Positions 1 to 8,700 of a stretch of DNA of 37,949 nt are shown here, in pieces. Within the stretch, counting starts at the first letter, position 1. Every line of letters starts with the position of its first letter. The notes beneath the pieces were generated by a model that saw only the letters and a list, made by a program, of their open reading frames with translations, was not told the DNA's origin and searched no databases. The translations under genes and the position numbers were made by a program. Source of the DNA: Alphaproteobacteria bacterium (GTDB lineage Bacteria; Pseudomonadota; Alphaproteobacteria; JAEUKQ01); assembly GCA_016794225.1 (NCBI GenBank), contig JAEUKQ010000009.1:1-37949 (forward strand), written 5' to 3'.

Positions 1-305
1 TCGGTCTTATAAAAAGGCCTGAAGGTTTGCGCATTTATGGAGCTGGGATTGTTTCATCAAAAGGTGAATCAATTTACTGCCTTGAAGATAAAAAACCTCA
101 ACGGATCGCATTTGATTTAGAGCGAGTCATGCAGACCGATTACTATATTGATCGCTACCAAGATTGTTATTTTGTTATCGATTCTTTTGAACAGCTCTTT
201 AAAGCTTTAAGTCAAAATTTGCAATCGGTTTATGAGAAATTAAAAAACAGGCCAGATATTCCCGCAGGCCATGTTTTGCCAAGTGATCGACGGGTAGCTG
301 CGTGA
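1..305 (+). CDS. phhA: Phenylalanine 4-hydroxylase, C-terminal part
   Basis: This is the 3' end of a gene cut by the window start; the frame is open from base 3 to the TGA at 303-305. The visible residues GLRIYGAGIVSSKGE, then a stretch around DLERVMQTDYYIDRYQ and the block YFVIDSFEQLF, are typical of the C-terminal end of bacterial, iron- and pterin-dependent aromatic amino acid hydroxylases that convert phenylalanine to tyrosine. The iron ligands lie upstream and cannot be seen. The stop overlaps the start of maiA by the GTGA arrangement, so the two are translationally coupled in an aromatic amino acid degradation operon whose other members would lie upstream. The family call rests on about 100 residues and is confident; the state of the N-terminal part is unknown. 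Confidence 0.85.
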   Translation, partial: GLIKRPEGLRIYGAGIVSSKGESIYCLEDKKPQRIAFDLERVMQTDYYIDRYQDCYFVIDSFEQLFKALSQNLQSVYEKLKNRPDIPAGHVLPSDRRVAA

Positions 306-949
306 AGCTGTATAGTTATTTTCGTTCATCAGCTGCTTTTAGGGTTAGGATTGTTTTAAATATAAAAAACATCCCGTATCAGATTTTACCGATACATTTG
401 CTTAAAGAAGGTGGGCAACAAAAGCTGCCAAAATACCATCAAGTTAATCCACAACAATTAGTACCTGCTCTTGAATTAGAGCATGGTACAATACTTACGC
501 AATCTTTAGCAATTATTGAATATTTGGACGAAGTTTATCCAACCCCACCGGTGTTACCAAGAAAACCATTAGAGCGTGCTTATACCCGTGCAATTGCCTC
601 CCAGATAGCATGTGATATACATCCCCTTAATAATTTGCGGGTATTAAAATACCTTGAAGAAAATATCCTACAAACTAAAGAAACAATAAATAAATGGTAT
701 CAACATTGGATTCAAAAGGGATTAAGGCCACTTGAAGAAATAATAAGAAAATCCCCTTATAAGGGACGTTATTGTTGTGGTGATCATATAACAATTGCTG
801 ATATTTGTCTTGTTCCACAATTATTTAACGCACGACGCTTTAATTGCGTGTTAGATGATTATCCAACTTTATTGTCTATCGAACAAGAATGTCTAAAAAG
901 TCCACATGTCATTCGTGCCTTGCCCCAGAACCAACCAGATGCTGAATAG
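302..949 (+). CDS. maiA: Maleylacetoacetate isomerase (zeta-class GST)
   Basis: Glutathione-dependent cis-trans isomerisation of maleylacetoacetate to fumarylacetoacetate, the penultimate step of tyrosine/homogentisate breakdown in the cytoplasm. The protein has 215 residues, the usual length. The N-terminal thioredoxin-fold domain opens with YSYFRSSAAFRVRIVLN, matching the zeta-class glutathione-binding motif (bacterial forms often lack the Cys found in animal enzymes). VNPQQLVPALE and the TQSLAIIEYLDE motif follow, then an alpha-helical GST C-terminal domain with the ITIADICLVPQ block. The start is GTG at 302, overlapping the phhA stop by four bases, so expression is likely coupled to the hydroxylase. 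A weak hairpin (arms 951-957 and 964-970) follows the stop. Confidence 0.9.
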   Translation: MKLYSYFRSSAAFRVRIVLNIKNIPYQILPIHLLKEGGQQKLPKYHQVNPQQLVPALELEHGTILTQSLAIIEYLDEVYPTPPVLPRKPLERAYTRAIASQIACDIHPLNNLRVLKYLEENILQTKETINKWYQHWIQKGLRPLEEIIRKSPYKGRYCCGDHITIADICLVPQLFNARRFNCVLDDYPTLLSIEQECLKSPHVIRALPQNQPDAE

Positions 950-965
950 ACTTAGAATTTAATTT

Positions 966-1130
966 CTAAGATAAATTCGCAAATATAACCGTTATTCCAA
1001 CCATCAACACTAAATTTATTATTAAATTGAAAGAGCTTTTCTTACGCTTATTGGCAACTTTAGGGATATGTGTTAACGTCCTTTGTATGGCTTCAGAATT
1101 ATTGTAAAAGGTAAATATTGCTCTATGCAA
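966..1130 (-). other. Short antisense reading frame in intergenic gap, doubtful
   Basis: The gap between maiA and the decayed LemA-like gene contains a minus-strand frame open for 54 codons from a TTG at 1130. It reads as a short polar part, a basic patch (NKRKKSS) and a hydrophobic end (NLIINLVLMVGITVIFANLS), which resembles a tail-anchored small membrane protein. There is no ATG and no clear ribosome binding site, and a frame this long is not rare by chance. It may be a gene remnant or nothing. I see no other feature in the gap apart from the weak 7-bp hairpin at 951-970. Confidence 0.15.
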
Positions 1131-1765
1131 AAAATCTTATCAAACTCTGCAAAAAAAATCTTCAAAATTATGGTTAAAATTATTGATAGGCTTTGTTTTG
1201 GTTGTTTCTACTGCTTTGGCGGCTGCCACTTGGTATCAGTTTAAAGAAAAGGCCAAAATTGATAGCAAATTACAGCATCGTTGGAAAGAAATGATATTGT
1301 CATTTGACGTTCGTTTTACAAAGATTATAACATTTATACCCGTCGTAAAAGGTTATGTTACTAGAAGTGATATGCCTGATCTTAAGAAAGTTAATTGGAA
1401 CATCTTTATCGAAGGTTTAGAAAAAAATCTCAATTCATTGCAAGACAATAAAGATTTTAGCGACAGGAAGTTCAGGGATTTTTGGTACGTTAATCAGAAT
1501 AATGAATATTTACATTTACAACGAGAGTTAGGTTTCTATCAGCAACAATTAATTGATTTAATCAAGAAACAACCAGATTTAATGGAACAACAATTATACC
1601 ATAATTGATTAGGAAACTGAACAAAGCAAATTATTGGCCTATGCTAAAGAAATAAACCTGTTAATTGATGATTATAAAAAAGTTTATGAAAAAAGACCTC
1701 TTTATTGGGGTATTACGTGGTTTGTACCAGAAGAAAACTTCCCCAAAATTATTATTGTTCTATAA
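1125..1765 (+). pseudogene. Decayed LemA-like membrane protein
   Basis: No single frame reads through. An ATG at 1125 gives MQKILSNSAKK, then the frame must change inside the A8 run near 1151-1158 to give a membrane segment (LLIGFVLVVSTALAAATW) and a helical part containing RWKEMILSFDVRFTKIITFIPVVKGYV. That part parallels QWSQVLNNYQRRSDLIPNLVSVVKGY in the next gene. The frame then ends at TGA 1606-1608. A further frame (about 1613-1765) carries AYAKEINLLIDDYKK and YWGITWFVPEENFPKI, which match the LemA C-terminal pattern (YNTFIQGIPGRWIANWLYP). The parts together have the length and order of a LemA protein. I read this as a diverged tandem copy of lemA with at least two frameshifts. Sequencing errors in the homopolymer are an alternative for the first shift but not for both. 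Confidence 0.6.
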
Positions 1766-1786
1766 ATAAAAAGGATAACAAAGATT

Positions 1787-2419
1787 ATGATAAACGCTGT
1801 AATAAAAAAAGAAAATCCAAATAGAAAATGGATTGTTTTGGGTATAATTGCCGCTGTTATTATTGGGGTGGGTTGGTTTATTATGAACCAAGCAAATAAA
1901 ATTCCTGCTTTACAAGAAAAAGTTAAGGCGCAGTGGAGTCAGGTTTTAAACAACTATCAACGGCGCAGTGACTTAATTCCCAATTTGGTATCTGTAGTAA
2001 AGGGCTATACCGCGCATGAACAATCGACATTTCAAGCGGTGGTTGATGCACGCGCTAAAGTTGGAACAATGCAGCTTTCACCCGATATTTTAGCAAATCC
2101 AGAAACAATCCGTCTATTCCAGGAAAATCAACAGCAACTACAAGGAAGTTTAGGCCGCCTTATTGCTATTACCGAAAATTATCCAACGCTTAAAGCGGAC
2201 AAGAATTTTTTGGAACTGCAGTCGCAACTTGAAGGTACTGAAAACCGGATAGCTGTTGCGAGGCGCGATTTTATTCTTGCAGTACAAGAATATAATACAT
2301 TTATTCAGGGTATCCCTGGCCGCTGGATCGCTAACTGGTTGTATCCTGATGCAAAACCATTGCAAAATTTTACTGTAGACTCTGCTATCCAAAATACACC
2401 AACGGTTAATTTTAATTAG
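1787..2419 (+). CDS. lemA: LemA family protein
   Basis: An envelope protein of about 210 residues with an N-terminal membrane anchor (residues about 18-34, WIVLGIIAAVIIGVGWFIM). A helical, coiled-coil-rich domain follows: VKAQWSQVLNNYQRRSDLIPNLV, the SVVKGY block, a middle ending LQSQLEGTENRIAVARRDF, and the C-terminal signature with NTFIQGIPG. LemA proteins are widespread, anchored in the inner membrane and thought to face outward; their biochemical role is poorly defined. The gene follows the decayed LemA-like copy and abuts a TPM-domain gene. LemA and TPM genes are commonly paired in bacteria, which supports a shared role, probably in envelope quality control. An AAGGAT Shine-Dalgarno-like stretch lies before the ATG. 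Confidence 0.88.
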   Translation: MINAVIKKENPNRKWIVLGIIAAVIIGVGWFIMNQANKIPALQEKVKAQWSQVLNNYQRRSDLIPNLVSVVKGYTAHEQSTFQAVVDARAKVGTMQLSPDILANPETIRLFQENQQQLQGSLGRLIAITENYPTLKADKNFLELQSQLEGTENRIAVARRDFILAVQEYNTFIQGIPGRWIANWLYPDAKPLQNFTVDSAIQNTPTVNFN

Positions 2420-2433
2420 TGGTGGTTACGTCA

Positions 2434-3177
2434 ATGAAACGATTATTTTTATTATGTATATTGAGTTGTTTGTGGGTTGGTCATCGAGAAATACAAGCGC
2501 AGGTGGTAGTTTATCCAGCGTTAACCGGTCGTGTTGTTGATCGGGCTGGGTTGATCAGTTTGGAACAGCGGCAATCTCTTATCAAATTACTAGAGAATTA
2601 TGAGCTGCAATCATCAAACCAGGTCGTCGTTGCAATTGTACAAAATTTACAAGGGCAAGATATAGCCACGTACGCGAACACGTTATTCCGGTTATGGAAA
2701 TTAGGGACGCTGGATAAAAACAATGGCGTTTTGTTATTGGTGGCTGTTAATGAAAAAGAGTTAGCGATTGAAGTTGGTTATGGACTTGAAGGAAGTTTAA
2801 CAGATATTATCAGTAACCAAATCATTCAAAATCAAATTGTTCCATACTTCAAAGAATCACGATGGTTTGATGGTATTAACAATGGGGTTCAGGCCATTAT
2901 TGCATCCTTAGATGGGACATACAAGGCATCAGATAATACAAAAATTACGGGGACAGAGGGCTATTTTATTCCGATAGCTTTTATTTTATTTGTAGCTTTT
3001 TTGTTTATATTAAAATACAGGAAAAATAAATTTTTCAAACAAAATTTGTTACAGAATAGCACATCAAATAATAATTACCATCAGGGGGTTAAAAACGCAG
3101 GACGTCAGAATGGTTCTGGCAATTTTTCTGGTGGCGGCGGTTCTTCTGGTGGAGGAGGGGCTCGGGGAAAATGGTAA
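2434..3177 (+). CDS. TPM-domain (YgcG-type) membrane protein
   Basis: A 247-residue protein: signal peptide (MKRLFLLCILSCLWVGHREIQAQ), an extracytoplasmic TPM domain from about LTGRVVDRAGLI through the NGVLLLVAVNEKELAIEVGYGLE block to YFKESRWFDGINNGVQAI, one membrane helix (about PIAFILFVAFLFILKY), and a tail ending in SGGGGSSGGGGARGKW. The Gly-rich, basic end is typical of this family. TPM proteins have been linked to phosphatase activity in plants and to photosystem repair in phototrophs; here the role is unknown, though pairing with lemA is common. GTG codons at 2419 and 2422 would add up to five residues and overlap the lemA stop. I prefer ATG 2434, which starts directly at the signal peptide and lies just behind a GTGGTGG stretch. 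Confidence 0.82.
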   Translation: MKRLFLLCILSCLWVGHREIQAQVVVYPALTGRVVDRAGLISLEQRQSLIKLLENYELQSSNQVVVAIVQNLQGQDIATYANTLFRLWKLGTLDKNNGVLLLVAVNEKELAIEVGYGLEGSLTDIISNQIIQNQIVPYFKESRWFDGINNGVQAIIASLDGTYKASDNTKITGTEGYFIPIAFILFVAFLFILKYRKNKFFKQNLLQNSTSNNNYHQGVKNAGRQNGSGNFSGGGGSSGGGGARGKW

Positions 3178-3182
3178 ACTAG

Positions 3183-4433
3183 TTATTTATTGCAGGTTTC
3201 TTGGTTTTGTTCAACATAAGCAAGCAGTTTTTGGTCAGGGAACCCGTCGGCTATAAAATGTTGTTCATGTTGGATTCGTCTAATTGCTGAACGTGTCTGT
3301 AAACCTAGCCGCCCATCAACCTGGTCTACCAGCAGACCTTTTTCTTTTAAGTAACATTGAATTAAATAAATCTCTTTTATTGTAATAGGGCGATAGTCGT
3401 CAGGTTTTTTCCATACGATGCCTTGATATCCTATAATTTGATCTGCAAATAATCCAACTGATAGAGCATATGAAATCGAATTATTCCATTTTAGGATCAA
3501 GAAAAAATTTGGATAAACAGCGAAGGCTGGCCCATACTTTCCCATAGGTAAAATAATTGCTGTATTCGGGTTGTTGCTTGGAAAAGCTTTTCCTGTAGCC
3601 GGTTTAATTCCTTGTTTGATCCATTGATTGAGTGGTTTAATGTTGTTGATTTCCGCTTCTTGGTATAGAAAAGTTGGGGGTAAAACAACTTGTTGTCCCC
3701 AAGTTGTATTTTTATCCCACCCCATCTTTTGCAGGTAATTTGCAGCTGATGCGAATATTTCTTCAGTATTATTCCACAGATCAACTTTTTGATCGTTGTT
3801 GGTATCAACCGCATACTCCAAAAAGGTGGTTGGCATAAATTGCATTGCGCCAAAAGCACCAGCCCAGGAACTCTTAAAGCTTTTGGGTTCTATAAACGGA
3901 ATTAATCCGCGTTCTAGAATTTTAAGAGATGCTAACAATTGCTGTTTAAAGAATTTTTCGCGCCTTCCATCAACAGCCAACGTAAACAATGCCTGAATAA
4001 TTGAAAAATTTCCAGTAATTTTGCTAAAGTTGCTCTCAAGACCCCAAAAGGCAAGTAGATATTGTCCCGGTACCTTATACCTTTGGTAAACATCTTTAAG
4101 TAGTCTTTTGTTCTGTATTCTTAAGTTCTTAGCTTGGTCTAAAAGTTTTTGATTAACACGTACACCGTAATATTCAACAAAAGTTTGTAAAAATTCTGGC
4201 TGTTGTTGATCTAGATTAATGACTTTCGGCAATATATTGATGCCATCAAAAGCTTTATCAAAAGTTTCGGGCTTAATACCTGCAGCTATAGCCTCAGTCC
4301 GGAAATTATCAAGCCAGTTTTGATCATATGGTTTTTGAGCATAAGATGACTTAACAATGAAGAACACAATAAATCCTATGATTGTGTACCATCTGGTATG
4401 TGGGCAGTTTTTATAAAAGGTTAATTGAATCAT
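3183..4433 (-). CDS. mltB: Lytic murein transglycosylase, MltB type
   Basis: This enzyme cleaves the glycan strand of peptidoglycan between MurNAc and GlcNAc with formation of a 1,6-anhydro end. Visible parts are an N-terminal hydrophobic signal/anchor (residues about 16-32), the SLT_2/MltB catalytic domain with the acid residue E133 in FWGLESNFSK, the AGAFGAMQFMPTTF block, and DLWNNTEEIFASAANYL. A C-terminal peptidoglycan-binding domain (IQCYLKEKGLL to TRSAIRRIQ) follows. At 416 residues it fits the family with a PG_binding_1 domain. There is no lipobox Cys, so it is probably secreted or membrane-anchored rather than an outer membrane lipoprotein. It is convergent with the TPM gene with only 5 bases between the stops. 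The next minus-strand gene upstream ends 27 bases away. Confidence 0.9.
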   Translation of the reverse strand: MIQLTFYKNCPHTRWYTIIGFIVFFIVKSSYAQKPYDQNWLDNFRTEAIAAGIKPETFDKAFDGINILPKVINLDQQQPEFLQTFVEYYGVRVNQKLLDQAKNLRIQNKRLLKDVYQRYKVPGQYLLAFWGLESNFSKITGNFSIIQALFTLAVDGRREKFFKQQLLASLKILERGLIPFIEPKSFKSSWAGAFGAMQFMPTTFLEYAVDTNNDQKVDLWNNTEEIFASAANYLQKMGWDKNTTWGQQVVLPPTFLYQEAEINNIKPLNQWIKQGIKPATGKAFPSNNPNTAIILPMGKYGPAFAVYPNFFLILKWNNSISYALSVGLFADQIIGYQGIVWKKPDDYRPITIKEIYLIQCYLKEKGLLVDQVDGRLGLQTRSAIRRIQHEQHFIADGFPDQKLLAYVEQNQETCNK

Positions 4434-4460
4434 CTTTTGTCTTCAGTATTCTACCAGTCA

Positions 4461-5567
4461 TTATTGGAGTAACTTTTTGACTTCTAAAATAGTATTTTCA
4501 AAATAGGTATCAAAGTTATTGTGGGTAACAGGAAAACTTGTGGTTTTTTCTTTAAAATTCTTCATATTTACGGTCGTAATAAAATTATAACGTTCTAAAT
4601 TACGTACGAAAAATGTCATGTTGCGTAAAAGATATGTACCTGAAAGGGTTATTTTTTTATACAAAAACAAATAGTTTAGTACAAAGGTCAATAATTTATT
4701 AGGTGTTTCGCAGTACAATAGATGTACAAATTCTTTAAAAGCTAATTTAAACGACGTTTCTTTCTGAAGTTCAAAACATAGTACTTTTTTTTGTGTGTAA
4801 CAGGCATCAGAGATCATTGAGGCACTATCGTTTGTAACTAAAATCATTTTAGCAAACCTTAAAAAAGTGTGATAGGGGTTTGCGGTGTTAGCCTTCCACT
4901 CATGAAACATGTAATTACCATTAAGTGCTTTAGCAAATATCTCTTTAACAAAAGGGGGCGTTCGTCGGCTTGTGGTAATAAGTGGCGTGAGCTTATGCTC
5001 AAATGCTATTTTATTGACTATATTAGCCAACTCTTGTGCTTTTGCTATGGTAAACATAAAAGGGTAACTATTTCCTCCAAGTAGCACGGCAAGGTATGGT
5101 GGTGGTATGCCTATTTTATTTTGCCACTCAAAACATGATTGATCTATCTTTTCTTTCTGTGTTTTATTGAGTGTAACAGGGTTTACGATAATATTTTTTG
5201 CTTTTGTCAACCCATATTGTGGTGTTGTAATAATTAAATCAAATTTTGATGTATCACACCAAGGGCGGCCAATATGAACTAATTTACAGTTTTTTGCCTT
5301 TTCTTTAGTTGCTAAAGCAGCAATCGCTCCGTGTCGTCCGCTTGCTAATACTAAATTTGGCCAGGGGGGGGTCAAAATTTTATCAATATCAGATAAATAG
5401 GTATATTTTTTTACTTTGTTTTTTCGGATTATGGTGCCTTGTTGTAAAGGCATGTCCTTAACTAAGTAATTAAAACCTAAGGCTTTTGCCACATTTTCCA
5501 TTTGCAGGAAATCACCATATTTATCACCTTTAAAAATCCAAATAATTGGTTGTTGGTTTATCATCAT
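4461..5567 (-). CDS. ELM1/DUF1022 family glycosyltransferase-like protein
   Basis: A 368-residue cytoplasmic protein that I recognise as the ELM1 (mitochondrial fission protein, DUF1022) family, common in alphaproteobacteria. Clues are the start WIFKGDKYGDFLQMENVAKALG, then LVLASGRHGA, the VHIGRPWCDTSKFDLIITTPQYGL region, LAVLLGGNSYPF and LVTNDSASMISDACY. The layout resembles a GT-B glycosyltransferase fold, with the last motif in the nucleotide-sugar site. No biochemical role is established in bacteria; envelope sugar transfer is a guess. The start is an ATGATG pair. A run of eight G on the plus strand (5364-5371; Pro-Pro codons) interrupts an otherwise AT-rich gene and is a potential slippage site. 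The C-terminal third is more divergent and Phe/Asn/Lys-rich. Confidence 0.75.
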   Translation of the reverse strand: MMINQQPIIWIFKGDKYGDFLQMENVAKALGFNYLVKDMPLQQGTIIRKNKVKKYTYLSDIDKILTPPWPNLVLASGRHGAIAALATKEKAKNCKLVHIGRPWCDTSKFDLIITTPQYGLTKAKNIIVNPVTLNKTQKEKIDQSCFEWQNKIGIPPPYLAVLLGGNSYPFMFTIAKAQELANIVNKIAFEHKLTPLITTSRRTPPFVKEIFAKALNGNYMFHEWKANTANPYHTFLRFAKMILVTNDSASMISDACYTQKKVLCFELQKETSFKLAFKEFVHLLYCETPNKLLTFVLNYLFLYKKITLSGTYLLRNMTFFVRNLERYNFITTVNMKNFKEKTTSFPVTHNNFDTYFENTILEVKKLLQ

Positions 5568-5726
5568 GAATATAAAAAAGTACTTATAAAAATTTGTTAT
5601 TTGTTGATTACGAAATTCCTGCTATTATAGCTGCCATAATTTTGCCACATTTGCCATATTATATATTGTATGTTTTTAGAACGCTATCACATATTCAGGT
5701 TATAAACCATTTGTAAGGCCATTGAA

Positions 5727-8700
5727 ATGAAAAAAATAACAACTTTTTTACTTGCAATTTTTTTTTCGCTGACCAGCTTTAAAACATTCAGCCAAGTTAA
5801 TAATAACAAGCAGCATGAGCTTTTTGGCGAATCGATTATCGCTCAGATCACGTCGTTTGAAGAAGAGATAGAAATCCTTAAATCGACAATAAAGCTAGCT
5901 GATTCACAAAACTGGCTTGAAACAACCCCAGAATATTGGTTAATGCGGGCGAAGGATCAGATTAAAGACGGCAGATATTCCTATGAAGTACGCGAAACAA
6001 TATTCAAAGTACTTGTGCTTGATGGTAGTAATATTGAAGGATGGCAATTATTAGCCAAAATTTATGAGCGGACAAATCTTGGATTTAGTATTGCTGCCCA
6101 AGCCAAAGCATACATCTTAAGCGAGAATCGTTTGTCACAAGCCGAAAGAATACAAGTTCTAACAAACATCGCTGACACATTGCTTAAGATTAATAGCCAG
6201 GAAAGTTTAAAAAACGCCCTACTAATTTATACAAAGCTGAATGAATGGCAATTTAATGCAAAAAGGGCTGAAACAATACGTCAGCTAACAGAATTAGTTA
6301 CTTTTAGCCCCAAAAAAACTACCACTGTTGATACAGGTGATGAACGGCAGGTTTGTGTTCACTTTAATGAAAAATTATCTCAAGATCGTTCTACAAGATG
6401 GGCTGATTATATTAGGGTTGAACCAGCCTCACAACTTTTTATATCTCTACAAAGCGATGGTAAGGCATTATGTGTTGATGGACTGGCTTACGGTCAAGAT
6501 TATCAATTTGTTTTATTAAAAGGCTTACCAAGTTCCGGTGAGGAACGTCTGGCTCAAAATCAATCAATCAAAATAGCTGCAGCAAACCGCGCAGCAAGTA
6601 TGGGTTTTAAGAACAAAGCTTATATACTCCCCAAAATTGGTAGTACAGGAGTTCCACTGCTTACAGTTAATTATGATGAGGCTTATCTCCGTTTATTCAG
6701 AATAAACGACCGCAATATCTTAAGTGATTTTGTAAACTACAACTTTTTAGGAAACATCGAAAGATATAATCTCAGTGATATTTCGGAACGGTATGGTGAG
6801 ACAGTTTGGCAAGGAACGGTCAGAATTCAAAATCAAAAGAACCAGCGTATTACAACGGCAATACCACTGCTTGATATGGTTAAGAACCAGCTAAAGCCCG
6901 GTGTTTATATTTTAGCAGCTGGTAAAGCAGTTAGAAATGAGAATGGTAACGTGGAATTAGTACCAGCCAATCAAGATGAGGATGATTATTATAGTTCAAT
7001 TGCTACCCAGTGGCTTGTTGTCACAGATTTGGGTATTAGTACCTATAGTGGTGAAAATGGCTTGGCGGTTGCTGTTCGTTCGCTTGAAAATGGTAAGGCG
7101 TTAAATGGTGTTAAGGTACGTCTTTTTGCCCGTAATAATGAACAATTGGGTGAAGCCATCACCAACAATGATGGCATGGCAAATTTCAACCCTGAATTGT
7201 TGATGGGCACAGGTGGTCGTACACCGGTAATGGTGATGACATTCTCAGCAAAAGGCGATGATTTTGCCTTTTTAAGCATTGACAAAGCTGCTTACGATCT
7301 TAGTGACCGCGGCGCTTATGGGCGATCATATAGTAAAAATTATGATTTGTTTTTATACACAGATCGCGGTGTTTATAGACCCGGTGAAACAGTTCGTTTG
7401 GCCGGATTGCTAAGAAACAATCAAGGAGTTGCCGTCACTAAACTGCCATTGACGGTTGAAGTGTGGCGTCCTGATGGTGTCTTGGCTAATAAATTTGTTT
7501 TGAATGACGTTGCTGTTGGTGGGTACGAGGTTTCAATTCCAACCACAGCAACAAGCCTAACAGGGCGTTGGTATGTTTACGGTTTTGTTGATCCCAAAGG
7601 TGACGCTGTTGGGCAGGCAGATTATTTGGTTGAAGAGGTTGTTCCAGCACAGTTGGAAGTTGCCTTAAAATCCAGCCACCCGGAAATTACTGCCTCAAAT
7701 ATTGATGCATTTAATATCAATATTAGGGCTGATTATTTGTATGGTGCACCTGCTGCTGATTTAGCTGTAAAAGCGCAGATTGTTTTTAAGCAGAATGACA
7801 CACCCTACCCAGATTTTAGAGATTATCAATTTGGCTTAATAACCGAGCCTTTTACATCTGTTATTCAACAGTTGGATGTAGATAATACCAATGAAAATGG
7901 TCAGCTTGACTTGAATTTATCTACTGTAACTATCCCCGAAACGTTACAACCCCTAGTTGCCCAGGTCAGTGTAGGTGTTATCGAACCAAGTGGCCGTCCT
8001 GTTTTACGTTCTGTGGCATTACCGGTACGTGGTGAGAACCCTTTTATAGGCATCAAACCAGCTCAAGGAACAGATGTTAATGAAGGTAGTACCGTTGATT
8101 TTATGATTGTTGTGATTGGGCCAGACGGTCAACAACAATCTTTTAAAGACTTAAAATGGCAATTACACAAAGAGAATTACCGCTATCAATGGTATTATCG
8201 TTCAGGTTACTGGGACTATACTATTTCAATTCAAGATGAATTGGTTGCGGGTGGTGTGTTGTCGGGTAATGGAACAGAACCAGTAAAAATTTCTTCAAAA
8301 GTTAATTGGGGACGTTATAGGTTAGAGGTGTTTAACGCTGATGGCACGGCGGCTTCCAGTATACGCATTTATGCGGGTTGGGGCTGGGGTGTTGAAAGCG
8401 CTGATACACCAGATAAGTTAGAAATTGTTGCCGATAAAACATCTTATCTACCAGGCGAAAAGGCAAAACTATCAATCAGGGCTCCATTTAAGGGCGAACT
8501 ATTGATTAATATAGCAACAGACCGAATTGTTAGTTCCCAAAACATTGTTGTTTCACCCGAAGGAACTGTAATCGAAATACCAGTAAGTAAAGAATGGGGT
8601 GCTGGTGCCTATATTTTGGCAACAGCTTTCCGCCCTGGTAGTGCTTCTGATAGGGGGCCTGGTAGGGCGATTGGTCTAACCTGGATTGGTATTAATAAGG

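Noticed and set aside
966-1130. Minus-strand 54-codon frame with a hydrophobic end as a new small membrane protein
   Set aside because: No ATG, no ribosome binding site, and length not beyond chance; kept only as a doubtful feature.
5641-5670. TTTGCCA repeats before the A2M gene as a promoter
   Set aside because: No -10 hexamer at a suitable spacing could be placed.
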